Positions 16,961 to 24,469 of a DNA stretch of 64,000 bases are shown one piece after another. The stretch is from positions 1,798,001-1,862,000 of the forward strand of contig CP136534.1 in the NCBI GenBank assembly GCA_051016205.1, given 5' to 3'. The DNA comes from Acuticoccus sp051016205 (GTDB lineage Bacteria; Pseudomonadota; Alphaproteobacteria; Rhizobiales; Amorphaceae). Every line of letters starts with the position of its first letter. Position 1 is the first letter of the stretch. The notes beneath the pieces were generated by a model. It worked only from the letters and a program-made list of their open reading frames with translations, was not told the origin of the DNA and did not search any database. The position numbers and the translations under genes were made by a program.

Positions 16961-17094
16961 CGTCAGCGTCCCTAGGGACGCTGACGAGATGCTCCATCGC
17001 TTTCAACGAGAGCGGTTTTCTTGCGATCGTATATTTCCATCTGACCGCAAACCGCTCTACCGGTCTGACGGGTCCATCTGACCGCAAACCGCTC
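16961..17094. repeat. 26-bp perfect palindrome followed by two 21-bp direct repeats
   Basis: CGTCAGCGTCCC and GGGACGCTGACG with centre TA form a perfect 26-bp palindrome at 16961-16986, likely a strong transcript hairpin between the convergent pstS-like and leuA genes. It has no T-run. Downstream, CCATCTGACCGCAAACCGCT(C) occurs twice, at 17037-17057 and 17074-17094. A related inverted form, GAGCGGTTTTCTTGCG, lies at about 17010-17025. This is probably a bidirectional terminator plus a small repetitive intergenic element. Confidence 0.7.
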
Positions 17095-17126
17095 AAGGCT
17101 CAACAGAGGCCGTGTGGCGTCTTGCG

Positions 17127-18668
17127 TTACTCCGCGGCGGCGACGGCCTGGGCGTGCTGGCGCTTGCGGGCCATCAACTTGTTGACGGCGGCCACATAGG
17201 CTTTGGCGGATGCAACGAGGGTGTCCACGTCGGCGCCACGGCCCGATTCAATCCGCCCATTCTGCTCAAGCCTGACGGAGACTTCCGCCTGTGCGTCCGT
17301 CCCTTCCGTCACCGCATGCACCTGGTAAAGCGACAGGCGCGCCTCGTGGGGCAGGATCCGCTTCACCGCATTGAACACGGCATCCACAGGACCGGACCCC
17401 GTCGCCTCTTCGGTGACATGACGGCCAGAGACGTCCATCACAAGGATCGCCTTTTGCGGCCCGCCTGTGCCTGCAATGACGGTCAGCGAGATCACCTTGG
17501 CGCTCTCATGGTCGATGGTGATCTGATCTTCGATCAGCGCCTCAATGTCCTCGTCGTACACATGCTTCTTGCGGTCGGCGAGGTCCTTGAAGCGGCGAAA
17601 AGCTTCCTGCAGTGCGTTGTCGCCCACCTGGAAGCCCAGTTCCTCCAGCTTCTGCCGGAAGGCGTGGCGACCGGAGTGCTTGCCCATCACCAGGGATGTG
17701 GCGTGCACGCCCACGTCCTCGGGCCGCATGATCTCGTAGGTTTCCGCGTGCTTCAGCATCCCGTCCTGGTGGATGCCCGATTCGTGGGAGAACGCGTTCT
17801 TGCCCACGATGGCCTTGTTGTACTGGACGTTAAAGCCGGAGGACATGGCCACCAGCTTAGAGGCCCGCGTCAGCTGCCGCGTGTCCACGGACGTGGTGTA
17901 GGGCATGGCATCGCCACGGGTGCGCAGCGCCATCACAATCTCTTCCAGCGCCGCGTTCCCCGCCCGCTCGCCAAGCCCGTTGATGGTGCACTCCACCTGC
18001 CGCGCGCCGCCTTCCACGCCGGCCAGAGAATTGGCCACCGCAAGGCCCAGATCGTCATGACAGTGGACGGAGAAGGTGACGGCGTCCGCCCCAGGCACCC
18101 GTTCGCGCACCGCCTCGAACATGGCTTTGTACTCGGCGGGCACGCAGTAACCCACCGTGTCGGGCAGGTTGATGGTGGTGGCGCCGCACTTGATGGCCTC
18201 TTCCACGCAGCGGCACAGATAGTCGATGGGCGTGCGCGTTGCGTCCATCGCCGACCACTCAACGTCGTCGCACAGGTTGCGCGCCTGACGGACCGTGGCG
18301 GTGATGATCTCAAGCACCTCCTCCTCACTCTTCTTCATCTGGTGCGCCAGGTGGATGGGCGAGGTGGACACGAAGGTGTGGATGCGCGGTCGCTCAGCAT
18401 GGCGCACCGCTTCGCCGGCCCTTTCGATGTCGGCAGGGATGGCGCGGGCAAGGCCTGCCACCACAGCCTTTTCCATCTGCTTGGCAATCTCAGAGACCGC
18501 CTCGAAGTCCCCTTCGGAGGCAATGGGAAAGCCCGCCTCGATGATGTCCACGCCCATCTCGTCGAGGAGCGTTGCGATCTGGACCTTCTCGTCCAGTGTC
18601 ATGGAAGCGCCGGGGCTTTGCTCGCCGTCGCGCAGGGTGGTGTCGAAAATCTTGATGGTGTCGGTCAT
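17127..18668 (-). CDS. leuA: 2-isopropylmalate synthase
   Basis: The first committed step of leucine synthesis: condensation of acetyl-CoA with 2-oxoisovalerate. The 513-residue protein has the DRE-TIM motif FDTTLRDGEQSPGASM, the metal-site HCHDDLGLAVANSL and the second signature INGLGERAGN. The regulatory C-terminal domain binds leucine for feedback inhibition. The start MTDTIKIFDTTLRDGEQ is standard for the family. The gene is preceded by a leader peptide with five consecutive leucine codons, pointing to attenuation control. Confidence 0.97.
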   Translation of the reverse strand: MTDTIKIFDTTLRDGEQSPGASMTLDEKVQIATLLDEMGVDIIEAGFPIASEGDFEAVSEIAKQMEKAVVAGLARAIPADIERAGEAVRHAERPRIHTFVSTSPIHLAHQMKKSEEEVLEIITATVRQARNLCDDVEWSAMDATRTPIDYLCRCVEEAIKCGATTINLPDTVGYCVPAEYKAMFEAVRERVPGADAVTFSVHCHDDLGLAVANSLAGVEGGARQVECTINGLGERAGNAALEEIVMALRTRGDAMPYTTSVDTRQLTRASKLVAMSSGFNVQYNKAIVGKNAFSHESGIHQDGMLKHAETYEIMRPEDVGVHATSLVMGKHSGRHAFRQKLEELGFQVGDNALQEAFRRFKDLADRKKHVYDEDIEALIEDQITIDHESAKVISLTVIAGTGGPQKAILVMDVSGRHVTEEATGSGPVDAVFNAVKRILPHEARLSLYQVHAVTEGTDAQAEVSVRLEQNGRIESGRGADVDTLVASAKAYVAAVNKLMARKRQHAQAVAAAE

Positions 18669-18685
18669 CTCATCGGTCCTTACGG

Positions 18686-18768
18686 GGCCGCGCGCGGCCG
18701 CTTGATCGGGTTGGTTTCGATCATCCCCTGAACGGGCGCCCGCTGGCCGGGTCGCCGACGCTCAGGGG
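18686..18768 (-). promoter_or_regulatory. Probable leuA attenuator stems
   Basis: Between the leader peptide and leuA, exact 7-bp arms CCCCTGA/TCAGGGG (18762-18768 with 18725-18731) enclose a GC-rich internal segment. Nearer to leuA lies the 14-bp palindrome GGCCGCGCGCGGCC (18686-18699), about 18 bp before the start codon. Neither is followed by a clear T-run, so the output could be Rho-dependent termination or masking of the leuA ribosome-binding site rather than simple intrinsic termination. Confidence 0.5.
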
Positions 18769-18857
18769 CTGGTAAGGAGAAGGAGAAGGGCGCACGCAGG
18801 CCGCCCGGCACACTGTGCCGTCCGCAGCCGAAAGTTATGCCGTGCATCGCGCGTCAT
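18762..18857 (-). CDS. leuA leader peptide (31 residues, five consecutive Leu codons)
   Basis: On the minus strand, 94 bp before leuA, an ATG-started frame reads MTRDARHNFRLRTAQCAGRP followed by ACALLLLLTSP and TGA. The leucines are CTT CTC CTT CTC CTT. Such leaders sense charged tRNA-Leu through ribosome stalling, and leucine-rich leaders before leuA are known in other proteobacteria. The stop codon sits inside one arm of a stem (18762-18768 pairing with 18725-18731), so ribosome position would change folding. No good ribosome-binding site is obvious, which lowers certainty slightly. Confidence 0.8.
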   Translation of the reverse strand: MTRDARHNFRLRTAQCAGRPACALLLLLTSP

Positions 18858-18939
18858 GAAAGGTCTTTTACACCGTGTTGCCGCGTCTGGCCAGAGGGGA
18901 GGGCGGGCGAACGCAAGCCTGGTCGACCCCGCAAAGGTC

Positions 18940-19500
18940 TCAGTTGCCGCCGGGGTTGAGGAGAACGCGCACCCTCGAGGTGGACTCCACCCGCGCCAGG
19001 CCTGTGTCCAAGTCCACCGTCAGAACATCGCCCGACACCACATTGCCGCCTTGGGTGAGGGTCACGTTGCCGTTCAGCGCCATGGTGCGATCGTCAAAAT
19101 TCACCGTTCCCGCATCGCCGGTTGCGGATTGTCCGTCGCTGGTGATGAGGACGCGCCCCTCCGCCTCAAGGCGCGAGATGCGTTGGTTCTGCGGCGTGGT
19201 GGGGGTGGCCGTCTCGCTGGTTTCAGCGGGCGCGGCGGTCTGCGGGTTTTCCGCATAGTAGATGGTCAGGCGCGCCGTCTGCAGCGCCGCCCCGTCCTGT
19301 CGCACCGTCACGTTGCCGGTGAACACGGCCACATTCTTCTTGTCCTGCACCTCAAGCTCGTCCGCCTCGATCTCGATGGGGGCGCTCGCGCCTTGGCCAA
19401 ACCGTGCAAAGCCGGTCTCGAACGTTTGCGCCACCGCACCGAGCGGCAGCACCAAAAGCGCTGCAACGACCACGGCGCTGCGGATCAATGAGGCACGCAT
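18940..19500 (-). CDS. lptA: LPS transport periplasmic protein LptA
   Basis: A 186-residue protein with a signal peptide (MRASLIRSAVVVAALLVLPL, cleavage near AVAQ) and an OstA-type beta-jellyroll domain: APIEIEADELEVQDKKNVAVF, GNVTVRQDGAALQTARLTIYY and GNVVSGDVLTVDLDTGLARV. It forms the periplasmic bridge carrying lipopolysaccharide from LptC to LptD. The ATG at 19500 is preferred because GGAG lies eight bases upstream; an ATG at 19512 would add four residues. It follows lptC after 62 bp. lptB, usually next in alphaproteobacteria, is missing downstream. Confidence 0.92.
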   Translation of the reverse strand: MRASLIRSAVVVAALLVLPLGAVAQTFETGFARFGQGASAPIEIEADELEVQDKKNVAVFTGNVTVRQDGAALQTARLTIYYAENPQTAAPAETSETATPTTPQNQRISRLEAEGRVLITSDGQSATGDAGTVNFDDRTMALNGNVTLTQGGNVVSGDVLTVDLDTGLARVESTSRVRVLLNPGGN

Positions 19501-19520
19501 GAAGGACTCCATGGTCTATC

Positions 19521-19577
19521 GGCGCAAGGCACGATGGGTCTGTTGGCGCAAGGCACGGCCCGTTAGCGCAAGGCCGG
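19521..19577. repeat. Short tandem-like repeats between lptC and lptA
   Basis: GGCGCAAGGCACG occurs at 19521-19533 and 19545-19557, and a related AGCGCAAGGCCGG at 19565-19577. The third copy overlaps the last codons of lptC. The function is unknown; such repeats may form alternative pairings in the mRNA linking the two genes. Confidence 0.5.
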
Positions 19578-20216
19578 CTGGATGACGATGGATACGCCAC
19601 CCGTCAATCGAATTAGCGCGCCACCCCCTGTGATGTCGATTCCGCCGGCCCGGATGCGACCTTTCGGCGAATCGATCTCAATGTCGCCAGCGCTTTCCAC
19701 CCGCCCTTCCTTCAAGAACACGGTGGCCGACTTCAACATCGCCCGATTGCCGTCTGAGGAGGCGATGGACACACCGTCCGACAAGGTCAGCACCTCCGTC
19801 GATGTGTCGTAAGCGGCGTGCGTGCCGTCGATGGTCACCGTCTGACCGTTGCCCAGATCGAGATCGGCGTTGAGGCCGTCAAGGCTGAGGCGGGAGGGCT
19901 GAAGGAGGCTTTGAACCGCCCGCTCCGCCACCACCTCATAGCGCCGCCCGCTGCCAAGGCTGCCGGCAAGGCGGGGCGAATTCATCACCAGACCGTCGGC
20001 GGTAAGCGACAGGCCGGCAAGCTGCGACAAGGGAAACAGTTTGGGCAGCGCCGCAGCACCCAGAAGGCCAAGGGCCATCACAATGCTGAGAAGAGGCAAG
20101 ATCACCCTCAACCGCCGCACGCGCTTGGAGTGGCGCACAGCACGGCGCTCCTCCATGCTGCGGGAGGCTTTGACAGGGGCCATCATAGGCCGGAGATCTT
20201 GGCTTGCCAGCGTCAT
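19563..20216 (-). CDS. lptC: LPS export protein LptC
   Basis: A 217-residue bitopic inner-membrane protein. After a basic cytoplasmic stretch (RAVRHSKRVRRLRV) a single transmembrane helix (ILPLLSIVMALGLLGAAALP) leads to a periplasmic jellyroll (LNADLDLGNGQTVTIDGTHA, GDIEIDSPKGRIRAGGIDIT). LptC couples the LptBFG transporter to LptA. The start is placed at the ATG at 20216 because it overlaps the rnd stop as TGATG. An upstream in-frame start at 20246 would lie within rnd. Confidence 0.9.
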   Translation of the reverse strand: MTLASQDLRPMMAPVKASRSMEERRAVRHSKRVRRLRVILPLLSIVMALGLLGAAALPKLFPLSQLAGLSLTADGLVMNSPRLAGSLGSGRRYEVVAERAVQSLLQPSRLSLDGLNADLDLGNGQTVTIDGTHAAYDTSTEVLTLSDGVSIASSDGNRAMLKSATVFLKEGRVESAGDIEIDSPKGRIRAGGIDITGGGALIRLTGGVSIVIQPALR

Positions 20217-20827
20217 CAGTGGGCGAAAATGTCGGTTTCGTGCCAACCGGCGAGGTCAAGCCTCACGCGCACGGGCAGGAAGCGGAAGCATTCGTGCGCC
20301 AGGTCCTCACGCTCTTCCCGGCGCAGCATGAGTGTCAACTTGTCGCGGAGGGCATGCAGAAATTCCACGTCCGACGCCGCGTAGGCAAGCTGCGCCTCAG
20401 ACAATGTGTCTGCTCCCCAGTCTGAGCTTTGCTGCTGCTTGGAGATTTCCTCGCCCAGCAATTCGCGCACAAGGTCCTTCAAGCCGTGCCTGTCGGTGTA
20501 GGTGCGGGCAAGTTTTGAGGCGATCTTCGTGCAGAACACAGGTTCGGGCATAACACCGAATGTGGTGGCCAGAAGGCCCATGTCGAACCGCGCGAAGTGA
20601 AACAACTTCACAATCGACGGATCGGCGAGCAGTGCAGCAAGGTTCGGCGCCTCGGTTTGACCGCGCGCGATCTGCACAAGATGGGCCGTTCCATCACCGC
20701 TCGACAGTTGAACCACGCACAATCTGTCACGATGATGGTTGAGGCCCATCGCCTCGGTATCGATGGCGACGGCCGACACGTTTTGAAGTGGCGCTGGCAG
20801 ATCGCCATGGTGGAGCCTGACGTGCAC
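20216..20827 (-). CDS. rnd: Ribonuclease D-like 3'-5' exonuclease
   Basis: A 203-residue DEDDy exonuclease domain without the HRDC domains of longer RNase D. Motifs: AVAIDTEAMGLNHHRDRLCV (Asp and Glu), LFHFARFDMGLL (Asp) and QLAYAASDVEFLHAL (Tyr and Asp). The short form is common in alphaproteobacteria and processes or trims structured RNAs. It starts the rnd-lptC-lptA operon and is divergent from the lytic transglycosylase gene, with promoters expected in 20828-20940. Confidence 0.88.
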   Translation of the reverse strand: MHVRLHHGDLPAPLQNVSAVAIDTEAMGLNHHRDRLCVVQLSSGDGTAHLVQIARGQTEAPNLAALLADPSIVKLFHFARFDMGLLATTFGVMPEPVFCTKIASKLARTYTDRHGLKDLVRELLGEEISKQQQSSDWGADTLSEAQLAYAASDVEFLHALRDKLTLMLRREEREDLAHECFRFLPVRVRLDLAGWHETDIFAH

Positions 20828-20940
20828 TTGTCCTCCGCAGGTGGTCCCGACGAGGCCTTGATGGGGCCGATGGGGGGTGTTTGCAATGATCGCGCAGCAT
20901 TAGCCGCACTTATGCGATCGATTGACGCCGGTAGCGCTGC

Positions 20941-22152
20941 ATGGTGGACACACACAACACACCGGGGGATGACTGTGGGGTGAATGGATTCCTGGGTGAG
21001 GTGAAATTGCGGCCACGACGACATCTATTTGGGCTTTTTGTCTCGGTGATGGCCGGCGTTGCTTGCGCGGGCTTTGCCCCGAGTTCACCAGCCTTGGCCG
21101 AGACTGTGGAAGGACCCTCCACCACCGCCCCGACGCCCCCCCAAGCCGATCAGCCCATCGTGCCCGAAAATGCTGCCGAAGCGCCCGAGCAGCCGGGTGA
21201 AGAGACCGAAGCGGACGCGAACGAACGAGAGGTCGACGAGGCGACCAAGAAGGCTGAGGCCGCAGCGAAAGAAGCTGAGGCTGTGGAGGCCCTTTGCACG
21301 CTGATGATGGGCGCTGCGCAAGAGTATTCTGTGCCGGCCGACTTCTTCATCCGTCTGATCTGGAAGGAAAGTCGCTTCAACCCCAATGCCGTCAGCCCCG
21401 TGGGTGCGCAGGGAATTGCCCAGTTCATGCCGTCCACGGCACGCATTCGCGGGCTCGAAGACCCGTTCGACAGCGCGCAGGCCTTGCCGGCCTCGGCGGC
21501 CTTCCTGCGCGAGTTGAAGGACCGGTTCGGCTCGTGGGGTCTTGCCGCGGCCGGCTACAATGGCGGCCCCAACCGCATCCCACCATTTCTGGCCGGCCAG
21601 CGTACACTCCCTTACGAGACGGTGGCTTACGTCTTTTCCATCACCGGCCGTTCGGTGGACTATTGGCGCGGCCGCGCCCGCTCGGCCGCTGCCATCGAAC
21701 CGCCGCGCCAGATGCCGGCCACCACAGGCACCATGGCTGAAGACACGTTGATCGAGCCCTGGTCGCCAACACCGGCTTCGCCGGCGCCCAGACCGCTGCG
21801 CCGGCCCGACGTGGCGCCCGCCTCCATCCATTGCCCCACCTTGGTGGCCCGGCTCGGCCGCAGCCGGGACATCTCACCGCCGTCCAATGGGACCTGGACC
21901 CGCTGGGGGGCGCAGGTGGCAGGCCACACCAGCCGCAACGTGGCCATGCGCCAGTATGCGCGCATCAAATCGCGCCTTCCTGAAGATCTTGTGGCTGTGG
22001 GGCCGCGCGTCATCGTCCGCCGGTTTGCTGCACGGGGGCGCCGGCCTATCCATGCCGTTCAGTTCGCCGCCGCCAACCAGCGAGAGGCGCAGGCCCTATG
22101 CAGACGCATCAGCCAGCGCCTTGCCCCCTGCGTGGTGGTGCGCAACGGCTAG
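20941..22152 (+). CDS. Lytic transglycosylase, SLT domain, with C-terminal SPOR-like region
   Basis: A 403-residue exported protein. A basic N-terminus and hydrophobic segment (RPRRHLFGLFVSVMAGVACA...ALA) form a long signal peptide, followed by a Pro/Glu/Ala-rich linker (about 55-115). The SLT core is LIWKESRFNPNAVSPVGAQG (catalytic Glu143), with IAQFMPSTARIRG and WGLAAAGYNGGPNRI. The C-terminus (VAMRQYARIKSRLPEDLVAV to LAPCVVVRNG) resembles a septal SPOR-type peptidoglycan-binding fold, though weakly. It cleaves glycan strands with formation of 1,6-anhydromuramic acid. It is monocistronic, followed by a dispersed hairpin repeat. Confidence 0.88.
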   Translation: MVDTHNTPGDDCGVNGFLGEVKLRPRRHLFGLFVSVMAGVACAGFAPSSPALAETVEGPSTTAPTPPQADQPIVPENAAEAPEQPGEETEADANEREVDEATKKAEAAAKEAEAVEALCTLMMGAAQEYSVPADFFIRLIWKESRFNPNAVSPVGAQGIAQFMPSTARIRGLEDPFDSAQALPASAAFLRELKDRFGSWGLAAAGYNGGPNRIPPFLAGQRTLPYETVAYVFSITGRSVDYWRGRARSAAAIEPPRQMPATTGTMAEDTLIEPWSPTPASPAPRPLRRPDVAPASIHCPTLVARLGRSRDISPPSNGTWTRWGAQVAGHTSRNVAMRQYARIKSRLPEDLVAVGPRVIVRRFAARGRRPIHAVQFAAANQREAQALCRRISQRLAPCVVVRNG

Positions 22153-22160
22153 AGTATTCC

Positions 22161-22184
22161 GGGTCTTCTCAGACCCAGATAAGA
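22161..22184. repeat. Dispersed intergenic hairpin repeat, copy 2
   Basis: GGGTCT (22161-22166) and AGACCC (22171-22176) form a 6-bp stem with a TCTC loop. The 19 bases at 22166-22184 equal those at 10918-10936. Like the first copy it directly follows the stop of a plus-strand gene, between convergent genes, so termination or mRNA 3'-end stabilisation is plausible. Confidence 0.6.
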
Positions 22185-22251
22185 CGCTCTAAGTCTTTGA
22201 TCGAGCACAATTTTGTTCGGCTCAGACGAATCCACCTGAGCGGAATCTGCT

Positions 22252-23016
22252 TCAGCGCGGCGCCATGCGGATGGCGCCGTCGAGGCGAATCACCTCGCCA
22301 TTGAGGATGGGGTTTTCGACGATCGATTCCACCAGGAGCGCGTACTCTTCAGGCTTGCCCAGGCGCTGGGGGAAGGGGACCTGTTGACCCAGCGAGTTCA
22401 CCACTTTCTCCCCAAGGCCAATCAGCATCGGCGTCTCGAAAATCCCGGGTGCGATGGTCACAACGCGAATGCCGTGCTGGGAGAGATCGCGCGCCAATGG
22501 AAGGGTCAACGCCGCAACACCCCCCTTGGAGGCGGCATAGGCTGCCTGGCCAATTTGTCCGTCATAGGCGGCAACGGAGGCCGTGTTCACAATCACGCCG
22601 CGCTCGCCGTCCTCGGTGATGGGGTCTTCCCCACTCATGCCCAAAGCGGCAATGGCGCTGGCGCGAAAGGTGCCCGCCAGATTGACGTCAAGCACCTTCG
22701 CAAACATGTCGAACGGGTGGGTTGCGCCGCGCGAGACCGTCTTTGCCACAGGGGCAATCCCCGCGCAGTTGACCAGAATGCGCTCCTGCCCGTGGGCCTT
22801 GCGGGCCGTCTCGAACGCGGCCTTCAAGCTGTCCTCGCTGGTCACATCGGCATGGGCAAACACCCCGCCGATCTCCTCTGCCACCGCCTCGCCCCCGTCG
22901 GCCATGTCGAACACGGCCACCTTGCACCCTGCCGCCGCCAAACGGCGTGCTGTGGCAGCGCCAAGACCTGACGCGCCGCCGGTGACAACGGCTGCGGGCG
23001 ATTGTGACAGCTTCAT
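22252..23016 (-). CDS. SDR dehydrogenase, 3-hydroxyacyl-CoA dehydrogenase type 2-like
   Basis: A 254-residue classical SDR. Motifs are VVTGGASGLGAATARRLA (TGxxxGxG), ILVNCAGIAP, VIVNTASVAAYDGQIGQAAY with YAASK (catalytic Ser, Tyr, Lys) and VVTIAPGIFETPML. The pattern, including an insert before the substrate loop (SRGATHPFDMFAKVLDVN), matches HSD17B10-like 3-hydroxyacyl-CoA dehydrogenases of fatty-acid or isoleucine breakdown. Exact substrate specificity cannot be set from sequence. It is alone, with 111 bp to the next gene on the same strand. Confidence 0.88.
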   Translation of the reverse strand: MKLSQSPAAVVTGGASGLGAATARRLAAAGCKVAVFDMADGGEAVAEEIGGVFAHADVTSEDSLKAAFETARKAHGQERILVNCAGIAPVAKTVSRGATHPFDMFAKVLDVNLAGTFRASAIAALGMSGEDPITEDGERGVIVNTASVAAYDGQIGQAAYAASKGGVAALTLPLARDLSQHGIRVVTIAPGIFETPMLIGLGEKVVNSLGQQVPFPQRLGKPEEYALLVESIVENPILNGEVIRLDGAIRMAPR

Positions 23017-23127
23017 GTGAGGGCTCCTTCGACGCCGGATCTGATAGGGCTGTCAAGCACGGTGCGCCCCATTTGGAAAGATCTGGAACCGCGCGAACCA
23101 GCCGTGAGCGGCCGGACCCGCCCGCCG

Positions 23128-24018
23128 TCAGGGGACCGGTTGGGCAATGGCGATGGCGGGAGACTCCAACACGCGCCCGCCGCGCAGGACAAAGCGCGTG
23201 CCCTCGCGCGCCACTTCAGCGTTCGGCATTTTTGCAATCACAGCGTTGCGTAGGTCGTCCAGCGCATCGTCGGTCCTGCACGGGTCGTGGTGGAACAGGA
23301 CGGGGGCGCCCACACCGGCATCGGACGCAAGCTTCAATGCTCTTTCCGGGGTGGAGTGGCCCCAACCGACGAACCGCTCATACTCGTCCTGAAGGTACAT
23401 GGCGTCGTAGACCATGACGTCCGCGCCTTTGACGAATTCGGCCACCTCGGCGTCGATCTCCGCGTCGCCATGCTCATGATCGGTGATGATGGCAATGGAC
23501 GAGCCGCACCAGTCGATCCTGTACCCTGTGGCATTGCCCGGGTGGTTCAGCCGCTGGGTGCGAAGGGTGAGGCCGCTCACCAGCGTGATGGGCTCGCCCG
23601 CCTTGAAGGAGCGGAAGTTGGTATTGCGCAGCGCTGACGTTGCGACAGGGAAGATGGGGGGCGACATCATCCGCTCCACAATCTCTTCCAGCGACCCGCC
23701 TGGGGGGATGTGCCCTGCCCAAAGGTTCACCTCCACGGACGGGTCGTAGGCAATGCGGAAGAAAGGCAGCCCGCAGATATGGTCCATATGCGTGTGGGTG
23801 AAGATCACGTCGAGGTGGTCAATGCCGCGCTCGGTCATTGACGTGCCGGCGGCGCGGGCGCCCGAGCCAAGGTCCACCACCACCGTGTGGGGGCCTGCAC
23901 GCACCTCAAGACAGGTGGTCTCCCCGCCATAGCGCAGGGTGTGTTGACCTGGCGCGGGAATGGATCCGCGCACGCCCCAAAAGGCAAGGCTCAGCGTCTC
24001 CTCGTCGTGATTACCCAT
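23128..24018 (-). CDS. Metallo-beta-lactamase-fold hydrolase
   Basis: A 296-residue protein of the phosphodiesterase-like MBL group. LAFWGVRGSIPAPG and YGGETTCLEV open the fold, FTHTHMDHICGLPFF gives the HxHxDH metal motif (about 75-80), and HPGNATGYRI and ITDHEHGDAEID supply further metal ligands, with VFLRG-type end strands. It may hydrolyse a cyclic nucleotide or another phosphodiester. The ATG at 24018 overlaps the upstream cyclic-nucleotide-binding gene by 8 bp. This is the last gene of an overlapping operon with a degenerate ABC exporter, so the three products likely act together. Confidence 0.85.
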   Translation of the reverse strand: MGNHDEETLSLAFWGVRGSIPAPGQHTLRYGGETTCLEVRAGPHTVVVDLGSGARAAGTSMTERGIDHLDVIFTHTHMDHICGLPFFRIAYDPSVEVNLWAGHIPPGGSLEEIVERMMSPPIFPVATSALRNTNFRSFKAGEPITLVSGLTLRTQRLNHPGNATGYRIDWCGSSIAIITDHEHGDAEIDAEVAEFVKGADVMVYDAMYLQDEYERFVGWGHSTPERALKLASDAGVGAPVLFHHDPCRTDDALDDLRNAVIAKMPNAEVAREGTRFVLRGGRVLESPAIAIAQPVP

Positions 24019-24469
24019 CGGCGACGGCCGCCCGCAGCCGGCCAAACTCGCGCGTGGTGCGCTCCAGCCGGTGGGCCAAGGCCCGCATCACCTCCACCGC
24101 CATGTCGGGGAAGTTGTTGAGGAGTTTGAAGAAGTGCTCCTTGGAGACCGCCAGCGCGACCACCGTGGAGGTGGCGCGTACGGTGGCGGTGCGCGGCACA
24201 TCAATCAAAATGGCGATCTCGCCCACAAAGTCATTCTCGCCCAATTTGGCGACCAACTGTTCGCCCCCTTTGGTGTGGATGACGACGTCGGCGTTGCCGC
24301 CAAGGATGATGTAGGCGGTGTCGCCAAAATCGCCTTCCTCCATCAGCGCTTCGCCTTCCTCGAACCGGACCCTCTCCGACAAGAATGCCAGGAGGCGCAG
24401 CTTCTGGTCGTCGACGCCGCGGAAAAGCGGAACCTTCCGAAGCGCTGCGGTGTCAGTGTCGAGGCTCAT
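24011..24469 (-). CDS. Cyclic-nucleotide-binding (CNMP/Crp-type) domain protein
   Basis: A 152-residue protein made of one cyclic-nucleotide-binding beta-barrel with a short C-terminal helix. FEEGEALMEEGDFGDTAYII leads into the barrel. The phosphate-binding cassette reads FVGEIAILIDVPRTATVRA, with the Gly-Glu and Arg that contact cyclic nucleotides conserved. There is no DNA-binding helix-turn-helix, so it is not a transcription factor and more likely a regulatory subunit. Its ATG overlaps the ABC gene stop as ATGA, and its end overlaps the MBL gene, which suggests it regulates the exporter or feeds the MBL enzyme. Confidence 0.88.
   Translation of the reverse strand: MSLDTDTAALRKVPLFRGVDDQKLRLLAFLSERVRFEEGEALMEEGDFGDTAYIILGGNADVVIHTKGGEQLVAKLGENDFVGEIAILIDVPRTATVRATSTVVALAVSKEHFFKLLNNFPDMAVEVMRALAHRLERTTREFGRLRAAVADG

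Noticed and set aside
16935..17126. A CRISPR-like array suggested by the repeated 21-mer
   Set aside because: Only two direct copies separated by 16 bp, no regular spacers and no cas genes nearby.
17112..18731. 539-codon open frame opposite leuA
   Set aside because: It is the antisense of a well-conserved leuA gene in a GC-rich genome, where long antisense frames are common. The translation has no recognisable domain.
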